Shown piece after piece: positions 48,701 through 63,800 of a stretch of 64,000 bases of DNA (position 1 is the stretch's first letter; each line of letters begins with the position of its first letter). The position numbers and the translations under genes are program-made. The notes beneath the pieces were generated by a model. It saw only the letters and a list, made by a program, of their open reading frames with translations. It searched no databases and had not been told where the DNA came from. This DNA comes from Malurus cyaneus samueli. Taxonomy: Eukaryota; Chordata; Aves; Passeriformes; Maluridae. The stretch lies in NCBI GenBank assembly GCA_009741485.1, contig CM019216.1, forward strand, positions 44,529,361-44,593,360, given 5' to 3'.

Positions 48701-49534
48701 GTGACTTATTGAAATCAGACTTTCCTGGGAGTAATGGAGGACAGAGGCTTGTATTCTCTAGGTCCGTGTCATTTCACAGTATGTTTTGAATCATTTTTAA
48801 GCACATTAAATTTATCATTTGTCTTCAAAAGTTATTGCAAGTCTTCTTTCTATTTTAGTCAGTACCTGATGTTCTTGTTCAAAAAGAGCATTCACATAGA
48901 AATGTAAAAAAAGTAGTCATATAGTGAGGATTATTTTTATTCTGGTTTTTTTTTCAATTCATGCTCTATTTTTTCACTGATTTTTATTAGATTATTTAAT
49001 ATCTTGCTCTGCCTCTGTGCCTGCTGGACTCAAGGTTTCTGTCAGACTGCCCTAAACCACATTGAATAAAGAAAAAATCATGTTAAAAAAAGAATGGGAA
49101 CCACTTCTACTTTCCCAAAGGTGAAAAAGTTCATACAGCTTCCTTTGGTATCCCATAATTAGGGGACTCTTCCAAATAGTTGGTAAAAAATAGGTGTAAC
49201 TGAGCTGCTTTTTCAAGTGTGCCCACTGGAGCATGTAGTCAGCCTGCTGAATAGTCTCATTCATTGACTATACTACCTGCTGTGGTTTGGACAATTGGCA
49301 CAGAGTTGTTTTTAAACTTCCATACTTAAAAACAGGTGCCAAAGGGGGAAATCCAGACTTTTACAACCAGAACAAATAGAAGTTGTCTGAGTTCATTTTA
49401 AAAATAAGGGATTTGTTTGTTTTATTAAGTCTGGCATATTAAATATTGGTGTTTTGTTTTAATTTATTCAAATTAAATCTTTGGAAAATTCTTTTGGTGG
49501 GTGCTTGTGCTTGTGATGGGTGCAGTTTCTATGA

Positions 49535-49920
49535 AGAGTAGCTGAGGAAGCTGAAGTTGTTTAGCCTGGATAGAAGAGGCCCGGGGGGACATTATTTCAC
49601 TCTACAACTACCTGAAAAGAGGTTAGAATGGGTTCCAGTGTCTTTTCCTAAGTAGAGTGCTACAATGAGGAAGTGGCTCCAAGTTGCACCAGGAGAGGGG
49701 TTAGATTGGATACTAGGACAAATACCTTTACAAAAAGGGTTGTCAAGCATTGAAACATGTTGCTCAGGGAAGGGGTGGAGTCACCATTCCTGGAGGTGTT
49801 TAAAAGATGTGTAGACGTGATGCTTAGGGACATGGTTTAGTGGTACACGTGATAGTGCTGAGTTAATCGTTGGGCTCAATGATCTTAAAGTCTTTTGAAA
49901 TCTAAATGACTTTGTGAGTC
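49535..49920 (+). mobile_element. CR1 LINE fragment, 3' end
   Basis: The run 'agctgaggaagctgaagttg', 'tttagcctggatagaagagg', 'tctacaactacctgaaaaga', 'aaaaagggttgtcaagcatt', 'agggacatggtttagtggta' and 'gttgggctcaatgatcttaa' follows the 3' region of avian CR1 closely, ending near 'ctaaatgactttgtgagtc'. It is 5'-truncated and lies in NT5DC1 intron 6 in the gene's orientation. Confidence 0.88.
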
Positions 49921-52900
49921 CGTATAAATTTTTTATACTCTGTCACTTTTGTAAAATAAGCTTGAGTCCATGGAGCCTAAGTGTTCCTGATGATTATTAA
50001 TAGGACTAGTTTTCATTTCGTTAGCTGAAATTGAATTTTTACAAGCATTATATTGTCACAAAGGAGAGTCATAATTACTTGCTTTTAATAAAATGCTAAT
50101 GCAGTAGGTAAAACGCATCAGTGCTGCAAAGTTTTATCAGTGACATTTGCCATATTACCTGACTCAAATCGCAGGTTTCAATGTCTCCTGTCTTTCACAG
50201 GATGAAAATCACATGAATGTGAGGGATGATCTTTTTTTAATGTACTTTAACTAGTAGACTTTAACAGTCAAAGCTTTGAGGACCAAAAGACAATTATATA
50301 AAAGAGACTCATATGTGAAGCAGATAGATATAAGATCCCGAGACTACTGATACCAAAACATGGAGATACCAGGAAAGACAGGAAGTCCTAAACTCATGAC
50401 AGACAACCTGACCAAACTTCATCCTGTTTTCAGTGGTGGTGCTTGTTTCCCTTGCTGTTACTGTACTAAATGATGAAAAAACAAAATTAAAAACTGAACT
50501 GCTGGAGGTGATATTAAGTTACTTCTGCTCCCATTGATGGTTATCTCCACAGATCACTGATACTCCACTAGTGTAATTCTGCTGCATAAAAAAGTGAGAT
50601 AGGAAATGGGATAAAGAGGAAAAGACTCATTTATCCGTGTCATATAATCCAAATTGTAAAGTGGACTCTGAATTATAAAATTATCTCACGCAGCATCTCT
50701 CTTAAGTAATCCTTGTAGAACCTTTGGGTTTGTCCTCCAGCAAGCTATAGATTCCAACTTTGGAGTTCATACGTCTATTTGCAGTGGAAAAAAGATTCAT
50801 ATGGTGATTAAGGGAAGGCTTTTTAACATTAGAAAATAAGGGTTGCTGTAAACTAGTTTTAACAAAAAAAAAAAGTGGAGTCTGGGAAGCTATGGCTAAA
50901 ATGAGTGCTGTTACTTGATGCAGTATCTATGCTAATTTCATCATACCATTTAACATTAAATCTGATAGAGCCAATGTCACAACAGCCAATTTCATGGCTT
51001 ATCCAATTAGTATCTGGTTATCCATTTCTGCACTAGAAACAAGGCAAGGTTCTATCTTTATATTTGCAATCTCATTCTGCATGCTAGCTTTCTCTTTTTG
51101 TTTAAAGGTACTTCACATTTTTTCCAGCAGACTTCAGTACTGTATTTAGATGTAGTAGATTCATCAGAAGATCCATCTGCAAATTCAGTAGAAGTTACAA
51201 GACTGAGATTTAGAAACAGTTTCATTTACCAGCTTGAATTATTTTCATATAAACCTGAGCACCTTTAAATATTCTCCTTTTTTCAGGACATAAACAACAC
51301 TATTTGCATGTTGAAATATTTGATCACCAAGAATGCATGTTAGGTCATTCAGACAGAGCTTATTGTTTCAGAAAATAGACCTCCTGTGTCTATAGACCTG
51401 TGGTGGTATGTATTTGCTTACCTACATATTATTAAGTAAAATTAAAATACTATAATATTTTCCTTCTGTTTCCTTTTTATACCTGTCTAAATCCAGATCT
51501 TTCTGGTATGTCCTGTGTACATAAATTGTATTGGATTTTAGAGTTGGATTCTACCTTTGGCTGTGCTGATGACCGCAGGATGTTTACGTGGACTATGCAG
51601 ACTTTTCCCTCTGAGGCCGTCCTGCAGTTCTGTATCCCTGAGACACTCAAGTCATTTAGAACAGAGTTTTTTGTTTATTTGTGCACCTGCATATTTGCAG
51701 GTACTTTAAGGGAGAATATATTTAGGCTAGTCATATAGGGAGTGCCAACACTGCGAAAACAGAGCTGGCAGGAGCATTAGCAGAATTTATTTGGTGTGTG
51801 AAGTAATCTCTGGTCCACCTTACAAAGGATTTAATAATGGTATAGGATAATTTTGCTACCTTTACCAGTTTCTAGAGATTATAAATGCCAAAAAAAGATA
51901 AGACAAACTTTTACATTGACAAAGCAAGATCTGTTTTACAAACTTTATTGGGATAGTGGACACAGTTTTGTCATGTCCTTTCTAAAATTGCTTTAGCATA
52001 TTTAAACTTCTGCTGGATCATCTTTTAGAAGCAGAGAAAGACCTCACTGTAAACATTTGTATTCTCTAAGAAAACAATCTGAAGTTTCTAGGGAATTTGA
52101 TTACAAGCTGTTGCAGTGATATACCTGATGAATCTCCCAGTTAGGGCTAAAGGGTCTCACGGAAGCACAGGATCTTGATCTTTTGACAAAGAAGTCAAAA
52201 ACAGTCATAGAGGAAAAGGACTTGTTTCTATTTTGACTTGGCAAATTCAAGAGTAGAGAGCAAGTCAAAATTCCAGTATTTTTAAACCATTTTTCTACAG
52301 AATGGTAGTGCAGGATGCATTACCATCCAGCTGTTCTGATGGAAAACTGCCTCATGGTGCTTGTCCTGGGAGTCCTGGGAGAAGCCTCTCTCCCAAGTTG
52401 TTAAAATGCTCCTTGGTATCCTTCATTCCTAAGTTAACTGAAGGACTAGTATGACATCTCAAGTGCAGGTGGGTTTTTTTTCTAGTAGTTGGGAGAAATT
52501 AGTTTAAATACTTACATGCATACAACTGTGAAAAAGCGTTGACTAGCAAGACTACATTTTGTGTTTTGAGTTATTTTATGGCCTACATCTAAAATGCCTA
52601 CTTGAAATAAAACATGCTTTTTACAAGTTATTCTAATGTTCAGGAAAAGACTTTAAGCTGTCCAAGTCTCAACAAACAGCTTATAATCAAGGACTGATGG
52701 CATCTAATTACATTTAAGGTGACTGCACCATGGCCTGTGAAGTAAAATATTTCATTTTTGGCATTGGGATCTGCATTGGTTCATGCAAATGTGGATCAGG
52801 CCTCTGATATTTTTTTCAAGGAGATAAATGCCCTAAGACTGTATTTAACAGAAAATAATCTATAAATTAATTAAAATAATTTATAAACACAGTTTAACAG

Positions 52901-55900
52901 TCCAGTTCTGAGTTTCTGCTGTCAAGCTTATGGCCCATCAAAACTTAACCAGCTCTTCATACCCCTACAGCAGAGTATGCTCCTTCACTTCTGCATTTAT
53001 GCCACATGTCTGGAAGGCACATAGGAAGCATCTTAAGTTTCTGTTCTTGTGCTTGGAGGATAAAGCAGATTTGGTTTTATTCTGCCCCTGCCTCTTCCAA
53101 AAGAAACACAGTCTGTTTCTTTTGGAGAGTGGTCCATTAAGCAGCGAAGCCGGTGTGAGATCTTGGGGCTGAAGGTGTATACAAGCTATTTTGGGTATTT
53201 ATCTGCCAAACTCTAATAAGTCCTTATGGTGCAAATGCAATCCAAAATTTGTATTAATTGTATATAATTTCATGGTAGTGGCAGATTGGATATTTTGCAC
53301 ATTGTACCAGTATGTCACAAATTCCAAACATATGGAAAGAATTAATGCCTTGAAGATGCTTTGCAAGATGTATGTACAGGACTAGGGTAAAGACTTTTTT
53401 TTCCTTATATTTTTATTAAAGTATGAACGGACAGTTTTAAGAAATATTTCTGAAAAAGCAAATTCATGAGGTATTAGAAATTGCATTGGACTGGTGAGAA
53501 TTTGGCAGTTTTATCTGAAAACCTAACCATGATGAAACCTCACAGTTCACACTAAAGATGAAATATATCTATTTCCTGTTTTAACATCAGGTAATTATTT
53601 TAATGTTTAAGCTCTTTTATGCTTTTAAAATTCGGAGCATCAGGTTTTTTTCTTTAAGAAAAACTAGTTTCACAGTCTTTGCTTTTTATTATCAAAGATA
53701 TATTTCATATTGTTATTAAAAGCTGTTTTATGTACAAAAACTAGTGTTGAAAGTGTTGTGTATTAACACTCAATAACTATGAATTAACATGAAATCTTCC
53801 CAAGGAAAAAAAAAAAGCCAAGAATGCAAGTGTTTCATATGTGTCCTTTATAATATTGTAATTTAAAGCATGATCACTTGTTATCTCAGTGTTCTCTCTC
53901 TCCTTACTGGTAGCTGCATCCCTCTGAGATCCTCTTGCCAAACAGATTCTAGAAGAAAGAAACTAGTACTTTGGAAAAGTTGAAACTCACAACTAAACTA
54001 GCTTCAGACTTGCCATCTCTTCCCAAAGGAATTTCTTCCCTTCTTCATTCCAGACATTTATTAAGTTTTCATTTGGAGAACCTTTTAAAGATGAGTATTG
54101 CAATGTCCCTGGCTCCTTTTGAAGAACAGTGGTTTGGGGTTTTTGAAGAATAAAAAAACAATGGCAAAGTTGATAAAAACTTTTTTTAAGTTGTTTTTTA
54201 AAAATCTGTTTTCCAAAAGTCTGTCATTTGTTTTTCTTAGTCTAGAACAGAATGTTTGCTCTGAATTCCAGTTATTATCATTTTAAATTACATAAAGCTT
54301 AGAAAACCTTTCTGTATTCTCTGTGGTTTGGAGCTGATAGGTCAATTTTTATCCTTCTGTGTAGATCTATATCAGAATAATCTGTAGACGACTATAAATA
54401 TTTTTAGCAATATCAATATATATTTTGGGATGCTTCTCTTGGGGTGTTTTCTGAAACAGGTTGGCGATTACAACATGCACATACAGAGAGAGTTTTAAAA
54501 CGCTACATATGTGTGTGTAGATGATTATTTATAGGGCTCTTTAGGTTCCCCCCCCCCCCTGCTAGATTGTTGTGATTACACAGACCTCCAGCTTTTCTTA
54601 CTGTCCCCATACAGGTAGTGTCCTCATATATGCCAAAGGCATAAAAGGCATATATATTATATATATTTTAGATTATTGTGTGTTGCTGCTGTTTAAATGG
54701 CAGTAGCTAAAATGGTAAATACAAATACAGATGATCATATATCAGTGTGCTCAATTACTCTGTCATCTTTTAGTTTACTCAGACAGCCCACAGGTCCAAT
54801 GCTGTCCAAAGAGGTTCTGCCTGGCTTTCTGCATACTGTGCATTGTAAATTTGTAGAGCTGATGTGCAGTAAACGTGACTTTCAGAAAGTTGTCTTTTCT
54901 AAGAACGCTAAAGTGAGGCTCCTCTCTTAGAGGCCTTGGCATTACTGGGTGCTACAGTCTGATTTGTCAGACAAGATCTCTAATTCAAAAATTCAGGGAT
55001 ATGTTTTGCCTCCCCTTCCAGTCATGAAGGAACAGGTGTCAAAGGCTACAGTATAGCACAGCGTCACTGTAAGGGCAGGAGACTTGGCTGCTCAGCAACA
55101 AATTGTAAAAGCAGGGGATAAATGAAAAAAAGAATCTACTCTAGTTTGGTCAAGTTTTGAGAAGATAAAAAAAGACAATTTTTAGCCCCGTGTTCATAAA
55201 AATAAACTCACTGTGTGGGCATTAATTTTTACCTCTAAACATTGATGTTCTTAATTCTGGAAACAAAGATTACTTTCTAGTGGAAAATATAAAACTGAAA
55301 GGGATTTGAGTAGGTATGGCTACTGCAGAGTGCTGTCTCACATCAGTAAAACTGATTTCTTTAGAAACTGCTGCCTTGCTAGCGACCACACATTTTGGCT
55401 TAAGTTTTGAAGGTGATGGAAGTTCTCACAAACTCTCAGAGGCAGGTTCATCCTTTTATGGAGTCAATCAACTACTATCCTCAGATGAGGCTGGGGATGA
55501 GAATTCTTTTTTTTTCTCCAGTGCCTGACTGATGGGTTCTGGCACTCAATGTATTGTGAGTTACAAATCCATTCTTAAGTGTCTAATAGTGTCCATTATT
55601 TATGTACTTATTATGTGTATTATTATTCAGTACTGAATGCTTTGTAATGCCTGCATCTCCGTGCATCTGGCCCTTAGTGTCTGCTGATGATGAATGGCAT
55701 CCACTCCCTGTAGACAGAACCAGCCAAAGGGACTAAATCAGGCCAGGTGCTGTCCCCCTTTTGGTCAAACCTTCCTAAAACGCAGTTATTGATGGAGGAT
55801 GATGAGGTTGTACAGCTGACTTACATTTGTATTACTGTTCTTATTTAGGACAGTTAGACAGTGGAAGAGATGGGGTTAGTTTCATTTCTTTGGACTTCAA

Positions 55901-57775
55901 TGTTGGGTAGTAGTTTTGTAGTTTGGGGCAGAGGGTAATAGAAAACAATTAATATTGAAGTAATACATTTTAAGAATCGCCTCCTTTTACTTTACAACTG
56001 CTAATACTGCTAATTTTTTTCTCAATCTGTCAGTCCTTGAAAGTTGCTTTCCAGAGTTTACAAAAGGCAAAATGGCAAACCATAAGGAAACAACAAAGGA
56101 AGTCTCTTTTGCTTTCAGGATTTCCTCTTTCCAAAACCATATCAGGATGTGGTTTTGCTCTCTTTAGAGCTACAGGATTTTTTCTCCTGAAGACTCTCGG
56201 GGCTGTTGGAAATGGGTGTAAAGGGAGAAGATAGTTGGCTTATAACTTAAGTGTTCACCTTAGAAAGATGAACACTGCATATTTCATAAATAAAACATGT
56301 AAGCAATACATATAGAATTGAAGGCTTATCTCAGTCTTTCAGTGATTTTTTTTCTATTAATTTCCTTCCAGTTTCCATATCTTTAGCTTTGCTCTCAGCT
56401 GCTCAGAGTATGTGATGCTTCCTCGTACTATTGTGTTCTACCTACACCATTCACCACGGCATGGGTGGGTGTATTTGTTGCTGCTCATGCATTATCAAGC
56501 AGGGATTCCATGGAGCTAAGCAGCATAAGTAGGGTGAGTCCTTTCTTAAAAGGAAAAAAAAAAACAAAAAAACAAAAGAAGCCAAAGCAGGAAAGGAACT
56601 ATATTTTTGAAGCTGACTAGAACAGAGTCTTAAGTATCAAGAAATTGCCACATTGTACAATATGTTCTTGCTGCAGCTTGTCCAGCCATGTTGACATAGA
56701 ATCACTGCTTTTAAATAGAAAAAATTAACTAGAACGTAATTAAGGTCATATTTTACTTCTCTTCGAAAACAGCATATGCAGATCTTGATATTTAGTATTA
56801 GACCACCAAATATTATAGTCTGTTCATTGACTCACTTTAAAATATAGTCCTCTAAAAATGCAACTTGAGACAAAAGTCAACAATCCTGAAATTTCAGACA
56901 GAATCACCATCTATTCTTGGTGAAGACTTTGGTTTTTCTAATTTTGTTAATACTGTTTCTGTCATGCTGCCCAAGAGCAGAATTTTCAATCTGTCTCATC
57001 ACAAATATCATATTTTTTATTTAATCGAACTGAAGATCATCTGAGTTTGAGTCCTAGCCTGGGTGTGCTGAATAAAAAATAAGTTTTAAATTTCCGTTAA
57101 TTTTATATGTATAGATGCAAAATGAAAAACCTGCTCCTTGGCTCTTAGCTCCAGGAAGCTGCAGAGGAACTCAGGCTGGTGATGAAATGTTCCTGCTGCG
57201 GTGACAGCCCAAAAATGCTGGCCACTCCATCAGGACATGTTTGGAATTCAGGGTACTTGTCTTTTGTTTGTGTCTGTGAACTTGAAAGGAGATTTTTTCA
57301 ACAGGAAACAAATACGGATATTTTTATGACATGCCACTTGTTTCAAGTTCCTTCTTGTAGTTGCTCAGTACTTGTTTTCTTCAAATTTGTTTAAACTCTT
57401 TGAGACTGAAGAGTCTTCTTGCTGTCTGAGAAATCACTACCAGGTTTCCCAATAATTCTCTGGAGCCTTGACACGTGTCTGCAGCTTATTCTTCTTTGAG
57501 CAAAATGTAATTTTAAATATTTTCAGTATCTAAAGCCAAACTGGGTCATTACAATAATTAATTCCTACTGTCATAATAGAAGCCAAAGAAACTTGCCCAG
57601 TAGCTTATTTTTCTGCCCAAAGCGTATCTTTATGCACATAAGATCCTATCCTAGCCTTTATATAGCTGTGGGTTATAGCTGTGGGTTACTCTGGTTACTT
57701 CACAAACTGTTCCTAATCCTACTTCACACCACATAGGAGAACTCCTTTGTTGTCACATCTTTCAGCTGTTTGTCA
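49921..57775. other. NT5DC1 intron 6 sequence, no gene seen
   Basis: AT-rich. It includes a C12 run (54548-54559), an inverted repeat ATATATGCC / GGCATATAT (54626-54655) and a direct repeat of 'tatagctgtgggt' at about 57660-57688. None of the short open frames has gene-like composition or splice context that I can support. Confidence 0.55.
54548..54559. repeat. C12 homopolymer
   Basis: Twelve consecutive C in AT-rich DNA. Confidence 0.9.
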
Positions 57776-57888
57776 GGAGTTCTTTTCCATCTGTTTTTCT
57801 TTTTTTCCTCCTTATTTCTTTTTGGGTTTTGTTTTTGTTGTTTTGTTTTTTGGTTGGGTTTTGTTTTTTTTTTTTTTTTTTTTTTTTT
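57776..57888. repeat. T-rich low-complexity tract ending in T25
   Basis: A stretch of T with scattered G and C, ending in 25 uninterrupted T (57864-57888). No retroposon body is recognised beside it. Confidence 0.85.
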
Positions 57889-60800
57889 CTCTGCATTGGA
57901 GTGTTGTGCAATACCATTTTAGTATTGCAAGGAGCTGTGTGGACTTGTTTTGATTTGGGATAATCTAAACATCAGGAACTGTCATAGATGGCTCCTACAG
58001 AAACAATCTCTCCTACATCTAAGAACTTGATTTGTCTTAGTTTCATGTTTCGAGAACATCTTTCGTCTCTCAGTTCAGTGGCTTTCTTTTCATATCTTTC
58101 TTTTTTTCTTGATCAATTTCTTGTCTTGTCATCTTCCTGCTTGTTTGGATATGTTATATATTCTGTCTTTTGGATGCAGCACATATGTTCCTATGAATAT
58201 ATACATGCATTTATATGCATGAATTGTGTATAAGCACACTAATTGGATAACAGACTTGAACAAAGAAAGTTTAAAAAAGGCTTTTTCTATAAGACAGCTT
58301 TTGTACATGTGGAGATGAAAGATTTTCTGGCATCACCTAATTTTCAGTATTTAATTCCAACACAGTTTTCAGGCAATACATAAAAATCATACATTTTTAT
58401 TACTAAATACTAATTAGGGTTTTTTAAGTAATGTAAAAATTAATCCAGATAAAATTATGACATTGCATAGAAAATATATAACCTTTTTTTTCTAATCTCT
58501 GAATGCAATTAGTTCCTGACTTAAAAATTCTACTTTAGTACTAATTGACATACAAGAGATTTCTATCAGAAGTAGGTAAGCTATAGCAAAGCTTTGTAAA
58601 AGTTCAATTTAATGTTTTTCTCTGCAAATTCAAAAGAAAGAGAAGCATTGTTTCCTTATCAGAGGAGGAATATTTCCTGAACTCCTAAGACTCCTAAGAC
58701 TTTACCCTTAGGTACATGAAAATCTTTAATTTTTCAAGTGTCTTTAATTTCTGATTTTCCAAAGTAGTTCTAAACACTGTAATTAGCTTTTGAGAAATAT
58801 TAATTGATGCTTTTATGTATTGAGCTCAATTAACTTGTATGTTATGCATCAGAACAGCATTCATCTCCTTTGGAAATGATGGGGAGCAGAATGACAGACT
58901 GTACTGTTCACCAGAGCAAATGTCTGGACTGGTCCCCTGCAGCTGTAAGTAGCATCTGTTGGATTCTAACTTCATCCATATTGACAAAAGTCCTGCCCTT
59001 CCCCAAGGTTTTCTATTGGAATAGTCTGCTAAATTAGTCTGAAGTGTATCTTTCAAGATGGAAAATTACTTTAAACAGGAAAGGCTAAAGTAAAAACAAG
59101 ACTGAGTGCAAATATGAGTCTACAAAGGAATTCTGTCAAGCCTGGCAGGCCCAAAGCCTACATGACCTACGTGAAGCCCTTCAGAATGTTTCTGTTGACA
59201 GATGTATGACTGAACTTGCATCTGGCATGTCCTGCTGAGAGACCAGAGCAGCTTCTTTTTTATTGACCAGAAGAGTGGATATAAAAGTCTGTCTGTGACT
59301 TGCCAAATATACACAAGTAAATTTGAGATGCCAGTTTCTGTTTGTGTCTGTGGTAGCAGGTTGTACTTTTCCTCGGACTGTAATTTATTAACTCTGCACA
59401 AGAGCTGCCTTGCATCTTCCATTGCTAATGTCTAGTTGACCCCATGAAGATCTGATGTACTTGCATTTGAGTTCTTGAGAGCTTGTCTTTTCTCTAGAAG
59501 CTGCAGCTTTACGGAAAGGTGCTCCTCAGCTTATTTCATTCCTCTGGCCAGCTACACAAAGTGAATTCTGCTTTTTTGTATTTGAGCCTCTGAACAGATT
59601 GGACAAATCTGTGCAGCTGACACCAGACTTTTGCAATCCTGCAGAAGCCAGCTGGATGTGAAGCAGGCCTTCACTGGAAGCTGTGGGACTGTCCTAAAGT
59701 GGTGCAGCACAATACATGTATTAGCAAAGGGACATCCATGCTAATGTAGCTGTGTGCAGCCAGCCCAAAGTATAAGCAGAGTCTGGTTGCAACTGCCTGC
59801 ATAGATACCACTGCTGTGTCCCACAGATTGTGTGGAACTGCCAGTTCTGGTCACCTAAAAATAAATTATCAAATTACAGCAAGAAGAAATAGTTGTACTG
59901 TTGTGGAATACGAGGAGAGTGGAAAAAAGAGCTCTGCTTGAAAGGGAAAAGAAATTTTTTTTTTACACCAAACTATTTCCATCAAAATGCCAGAGCACAC
60001 AAAACTGGGATCTGGCAGAAGCCTCTTCCACGCAGCAGTTCTCTCTTGGATGCTGTGGGGAAAGTGGCTTTGGAGCTGAGTGAGGGTGCTGGAAATCCTA
60101 TTGTGTGTGCTTATGATTTTAAACAGAACTTCTTTCTTCTGAACTGCAAAATGTGGCAGTTGGTATATGGCAAAAGGTCAGGTTTGTAACAAATATCATA
60201 ACCAGTTATGGAATATTCTGTGAAGCAGTGATCCAGAGAGAACAGCTTTGGTGTCTGTTACAGTGCGTTCCTAGAACTTCATTCTGTGATTGAGTGATTT
60301 TAAGGAAAGTGAAAGGTAAATCCTTCCACACCCATTGGAAAAGCAGATATTTTCCTTTTAGCAGAGAACATCTGTTGTAGTTAAACTTACATAGGAAATA
60401 CTTTTTTTTCTGAGAAATCAGAGCAACTGCCATTTTTACAAAGAGTAAAGACTGAAGAGAGATGACAAGAGTACTTTATGTGTCAAAGGTCCCCGTCTAC
60501 ATACAACATAAACACATACGTTGTATCAAGAGAGATTTTACCTTAAACTCACCTGTCAAAGTAACATGAAATTACTATATCCATAATCTCTGATTCACAT
60601 AAATTTACAGAAGAAAGGAGAAAGAAACAAAACAGAGCAACAACAACAAAAAGCCCTACAGCCTCATACCCACGAAGAATTCCAGAGCTGTTGTCTTTCC
60701 TCATTTTAAACAGATGTGTGTTAATATTCTGGAAATGTAGGTATATCAAAAGCCCTTCTTTACACAATAGACAGTGTGAAAAGCTAAATATTTGTTTAAG

Positions 60801-63800
60801 TGACATTAGGTAGCATTAGTCTTTGTCTCCTAAAAAAGCTAGTCCAGATAATAGTGTAGGAGCCACCTTCTTTAGCTCAAAAGCTGACTCATGTTTTTAA
60901 TTACTGATTGAGCTGAACAGGTTCTGCTTACAGCACTCAAACAGCCCCATAGAATTGAACAGACTGCTCACATGTTTCACAAAGCAATTATCTTTTTGGT
61001 TAGTATTGTGGTGCTTTTTTTTTCCCTCCATAAAGATCAAGACTCACAGAAGTCACATTTAAAAAATGTGATAAAGATGTGATAAGATAAAAGATGATCT
61101 ATTGATAGAAACTTTATTTTGGGGCTGATCTGCGGCAGAGGGAACCTCCAAACAGGGCTTAGGAGAAGCAGTGACATGTAACATTTTAAAAGGCAAATTT
61201 TGGGACTTAAAAGTGAATTTGATGAAAATTACCTAAAAAAATAATCCAAGCTAATGGATCCTGAAGGCTTTAAGCTTTTCTAGCAGTTGCAGTTAGATAA
61301 ATACATTAAAAAATGTGGAGGAGCAGAAAACACTATAACTGTGCCTTGTTTGAGGACCAATCCCAGCTTTAATCCTTGTGACATTGGTGTTTTATACTAG
61401 CCTGACTAAATTTAGTGGATTTGGCCAAAGTAGGTATTGGTCAAAAAGAAAAAAAAAAAAAGTGACCGCATTGTTTGGTGCTGCTACAACTAAATACCTA
61501 CTAATCAATCTGTTGATTTCTAGTTCATCTGTGCATAATTTTTACCCTGTCATGGATGAGTTAATTCTTCCAAATTAGCTTAAGGGAAATGTAAAACACT
61601 GATTTACAGTGCTGCTAATGCAATATCAGAAATGAGTCATTGTACCTTGAAAGAGCAGAAGCAGTTACATGCAAGATTTGGTTGCTTTTGTGGGGATGGA
61701 TATAAAGATGGTAAGGTTGATGAAGTGAACTGTTGAGAAATGTCATTATATTCCTCAATAACTAAAATCCCTCTGTCCCTCACAATTTGGAAGAAATCCC
61801 AGTGATGTTTTAAAATCTGGGTTTCTTTTAAAAAAATCACTTCATACACCAAAATGCTTTTGTTGGAAAAACTTTAATATGTTTTTTCTGAAAGAATTTC
61901 TTTTTCTAAATGTTACTTTGAAAGGCTGGGAATTTTGCAGCTTAGTTTCATATGTCCTACATTTTCATTTACTAAACAGAAATTAAATTTTGCACATTTG
62001 TATTTATAGCGAGAGAGAGACAGGAGGGCAACCTTCAACCTGGAAAAGGTGACAGAAGACTAAGAAATATTTTCCCATCACTAATTTAGCCATTCCAACT
62101 TACGGTCAACTAGTAAATTTCTCTTTCCAAACTGGCCTTTTCTAGTCAAACACAAGGTGCTTACTTTGGCTGCAAGACCTTTAGGCAGACGTGGTATGAG
62201 AGGCCGACAGGGCCAAGTTATTTGAAAGGTCTGTTAAAACATTTGAAAGTGGCCAGGGAGGATCAATGCTATTATTTATTTGAACTCTGAAATATGGAAC
62301 TGTTTTCTATGGTAGTAGAGAAAGCATGCTTTTTCCTTCTTGAGAATGCAATATAAAAGTGGCAGATGTTGATTTTTTGTAGACTTAAAAGAAATCTTTA
62401 TCTTCTTACCCTCTTCTAGAGATGAATTTTGTTTATTTAGCAGTTTGAAAAAATGTAAAATTCATATTAATGCTGACAGTAGAGAAAATGTTGACATTAC
62501 TAACAGTGGTTCGAGTTTAGCCTGGTTTTACTGAAGCTGGAATGCAGTTGTTTTTCTTTTGTTTGCCTGACCATTGTATCCAGAAATAATTGCAACTCAA
62601 CTGATCTGGAAATAGCTTTTAATTTATAATCTTCATGCATAAGTTTTTCTTTTATCATTGTATTTTGAGTTTCAACCTAAATGTTAAAAAATGATATGAT
62701 GAAATAGAGAAAAGTATGATTTTGACAAGGTACTTCATAAAAAGAAACAAAGCATTGTGTCAAAAACCAAGCAACACAATTGCACTATTTATACTTTTAT
62801 CCATCATTGTCACCGTTATGTACCTTTCACCTCTTGTAAATCTTTTTTTTTTTCTGATTTTCCTAATTTTGTTCAGATTTTAATTTTTATTATCAGCAAT
62901 GTAGTCTATCATAGCCTTTTTAAAAATCTGCATTTGTTTTTCTCATTTTCCACATGTAAGTGTATTTCTACATGGTATCACATAATTGCATATCTAATTA
63001 TTGCATTGTGTGTTCATACTTGCTTAATTCGAAATGGAAACTAGGCGTATCTCTTGTAATCCAGTCAACTACATAGAATGAAAATAACACCTTGTTGGAA
63101 TTGTGTGTTGAGCACTTTTGTGCTATTGTTACAAATATGAGAAGCTTGCCCCTACATTCCATCGGTTTCAATTGTGAAAGGTTTATGTGTCATGGACAAG
63201 AGACATTATATTTTGATGAAAGCAGAACCATTAACTCTTTTCCAGAATCGTAAGAGCAATGTGTTTGTGAGAGACAATAGCTAACATGAAATTTTTCTTT
63301 AAGCTAGTTCAACCTAACAAAACCATTTCTCTGCATGACCTTTTGAACACCTTATGTCCAAGTCCTTATTTCAATTGGACAAAGTGCTGTGGTGAACCAA
63401 GATCTCCGTGGCTGAAAAAAGGTTTTGCTTGTGGCAGCACACCCCAGCCACCATATCAAAGCAACTTCAGCACTGTCCAGTAGCATTCATATATTCATAT
63501 TCAAATTAAAATATTTTCCTTATATTCCTTTGCATTATTGATTCTCATTATAGTAACAAACATGAATACAGAAGATTTGCTCATACACAGGTCAGCAGAG
63601 GGGACAAATATGACTGCGTTTATCTTCCTGCTTCCAGACTAGCAATCTCTCTTAAAAGAAAAAGTAAAGTTTGTAAAGAGTAAAAATAATACCTGAGTGC
63701 TAAAAGTATTCTAATATTTCTGTTTTAAAACCAAAGGTATCTGTGAGCATTGCCACAGATACATTATGGTTACTTTTAATAACTCAGCCTACCATTTCAT

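Larger units (their letters stand above)
44601..49534. other. NT5DC1 intron 6 sequence, no gene seen
   Basis: AT-rich DNA with short poly-A/T runs (for example about 46650-46665). No exon, RNA gene or clear mobile element is supported apart from the two candidate RUNX motifs. Confidence 0.55.

Noticed and set aside
54626..54655. Inverted repeat ATATATGCC / GGCATATAT
   Set aside because: A short A/T-rich palindrome in AT-rich DNA, likely chance. It is noted only within the stretch description.
63286..63483. A 65-codon frame near the right edge as a possible NT5DC1 exon
   Set aside because: Its residues do not match the expected NT5DC1 continuation, and no suitable acceptor/donor pair frames it.
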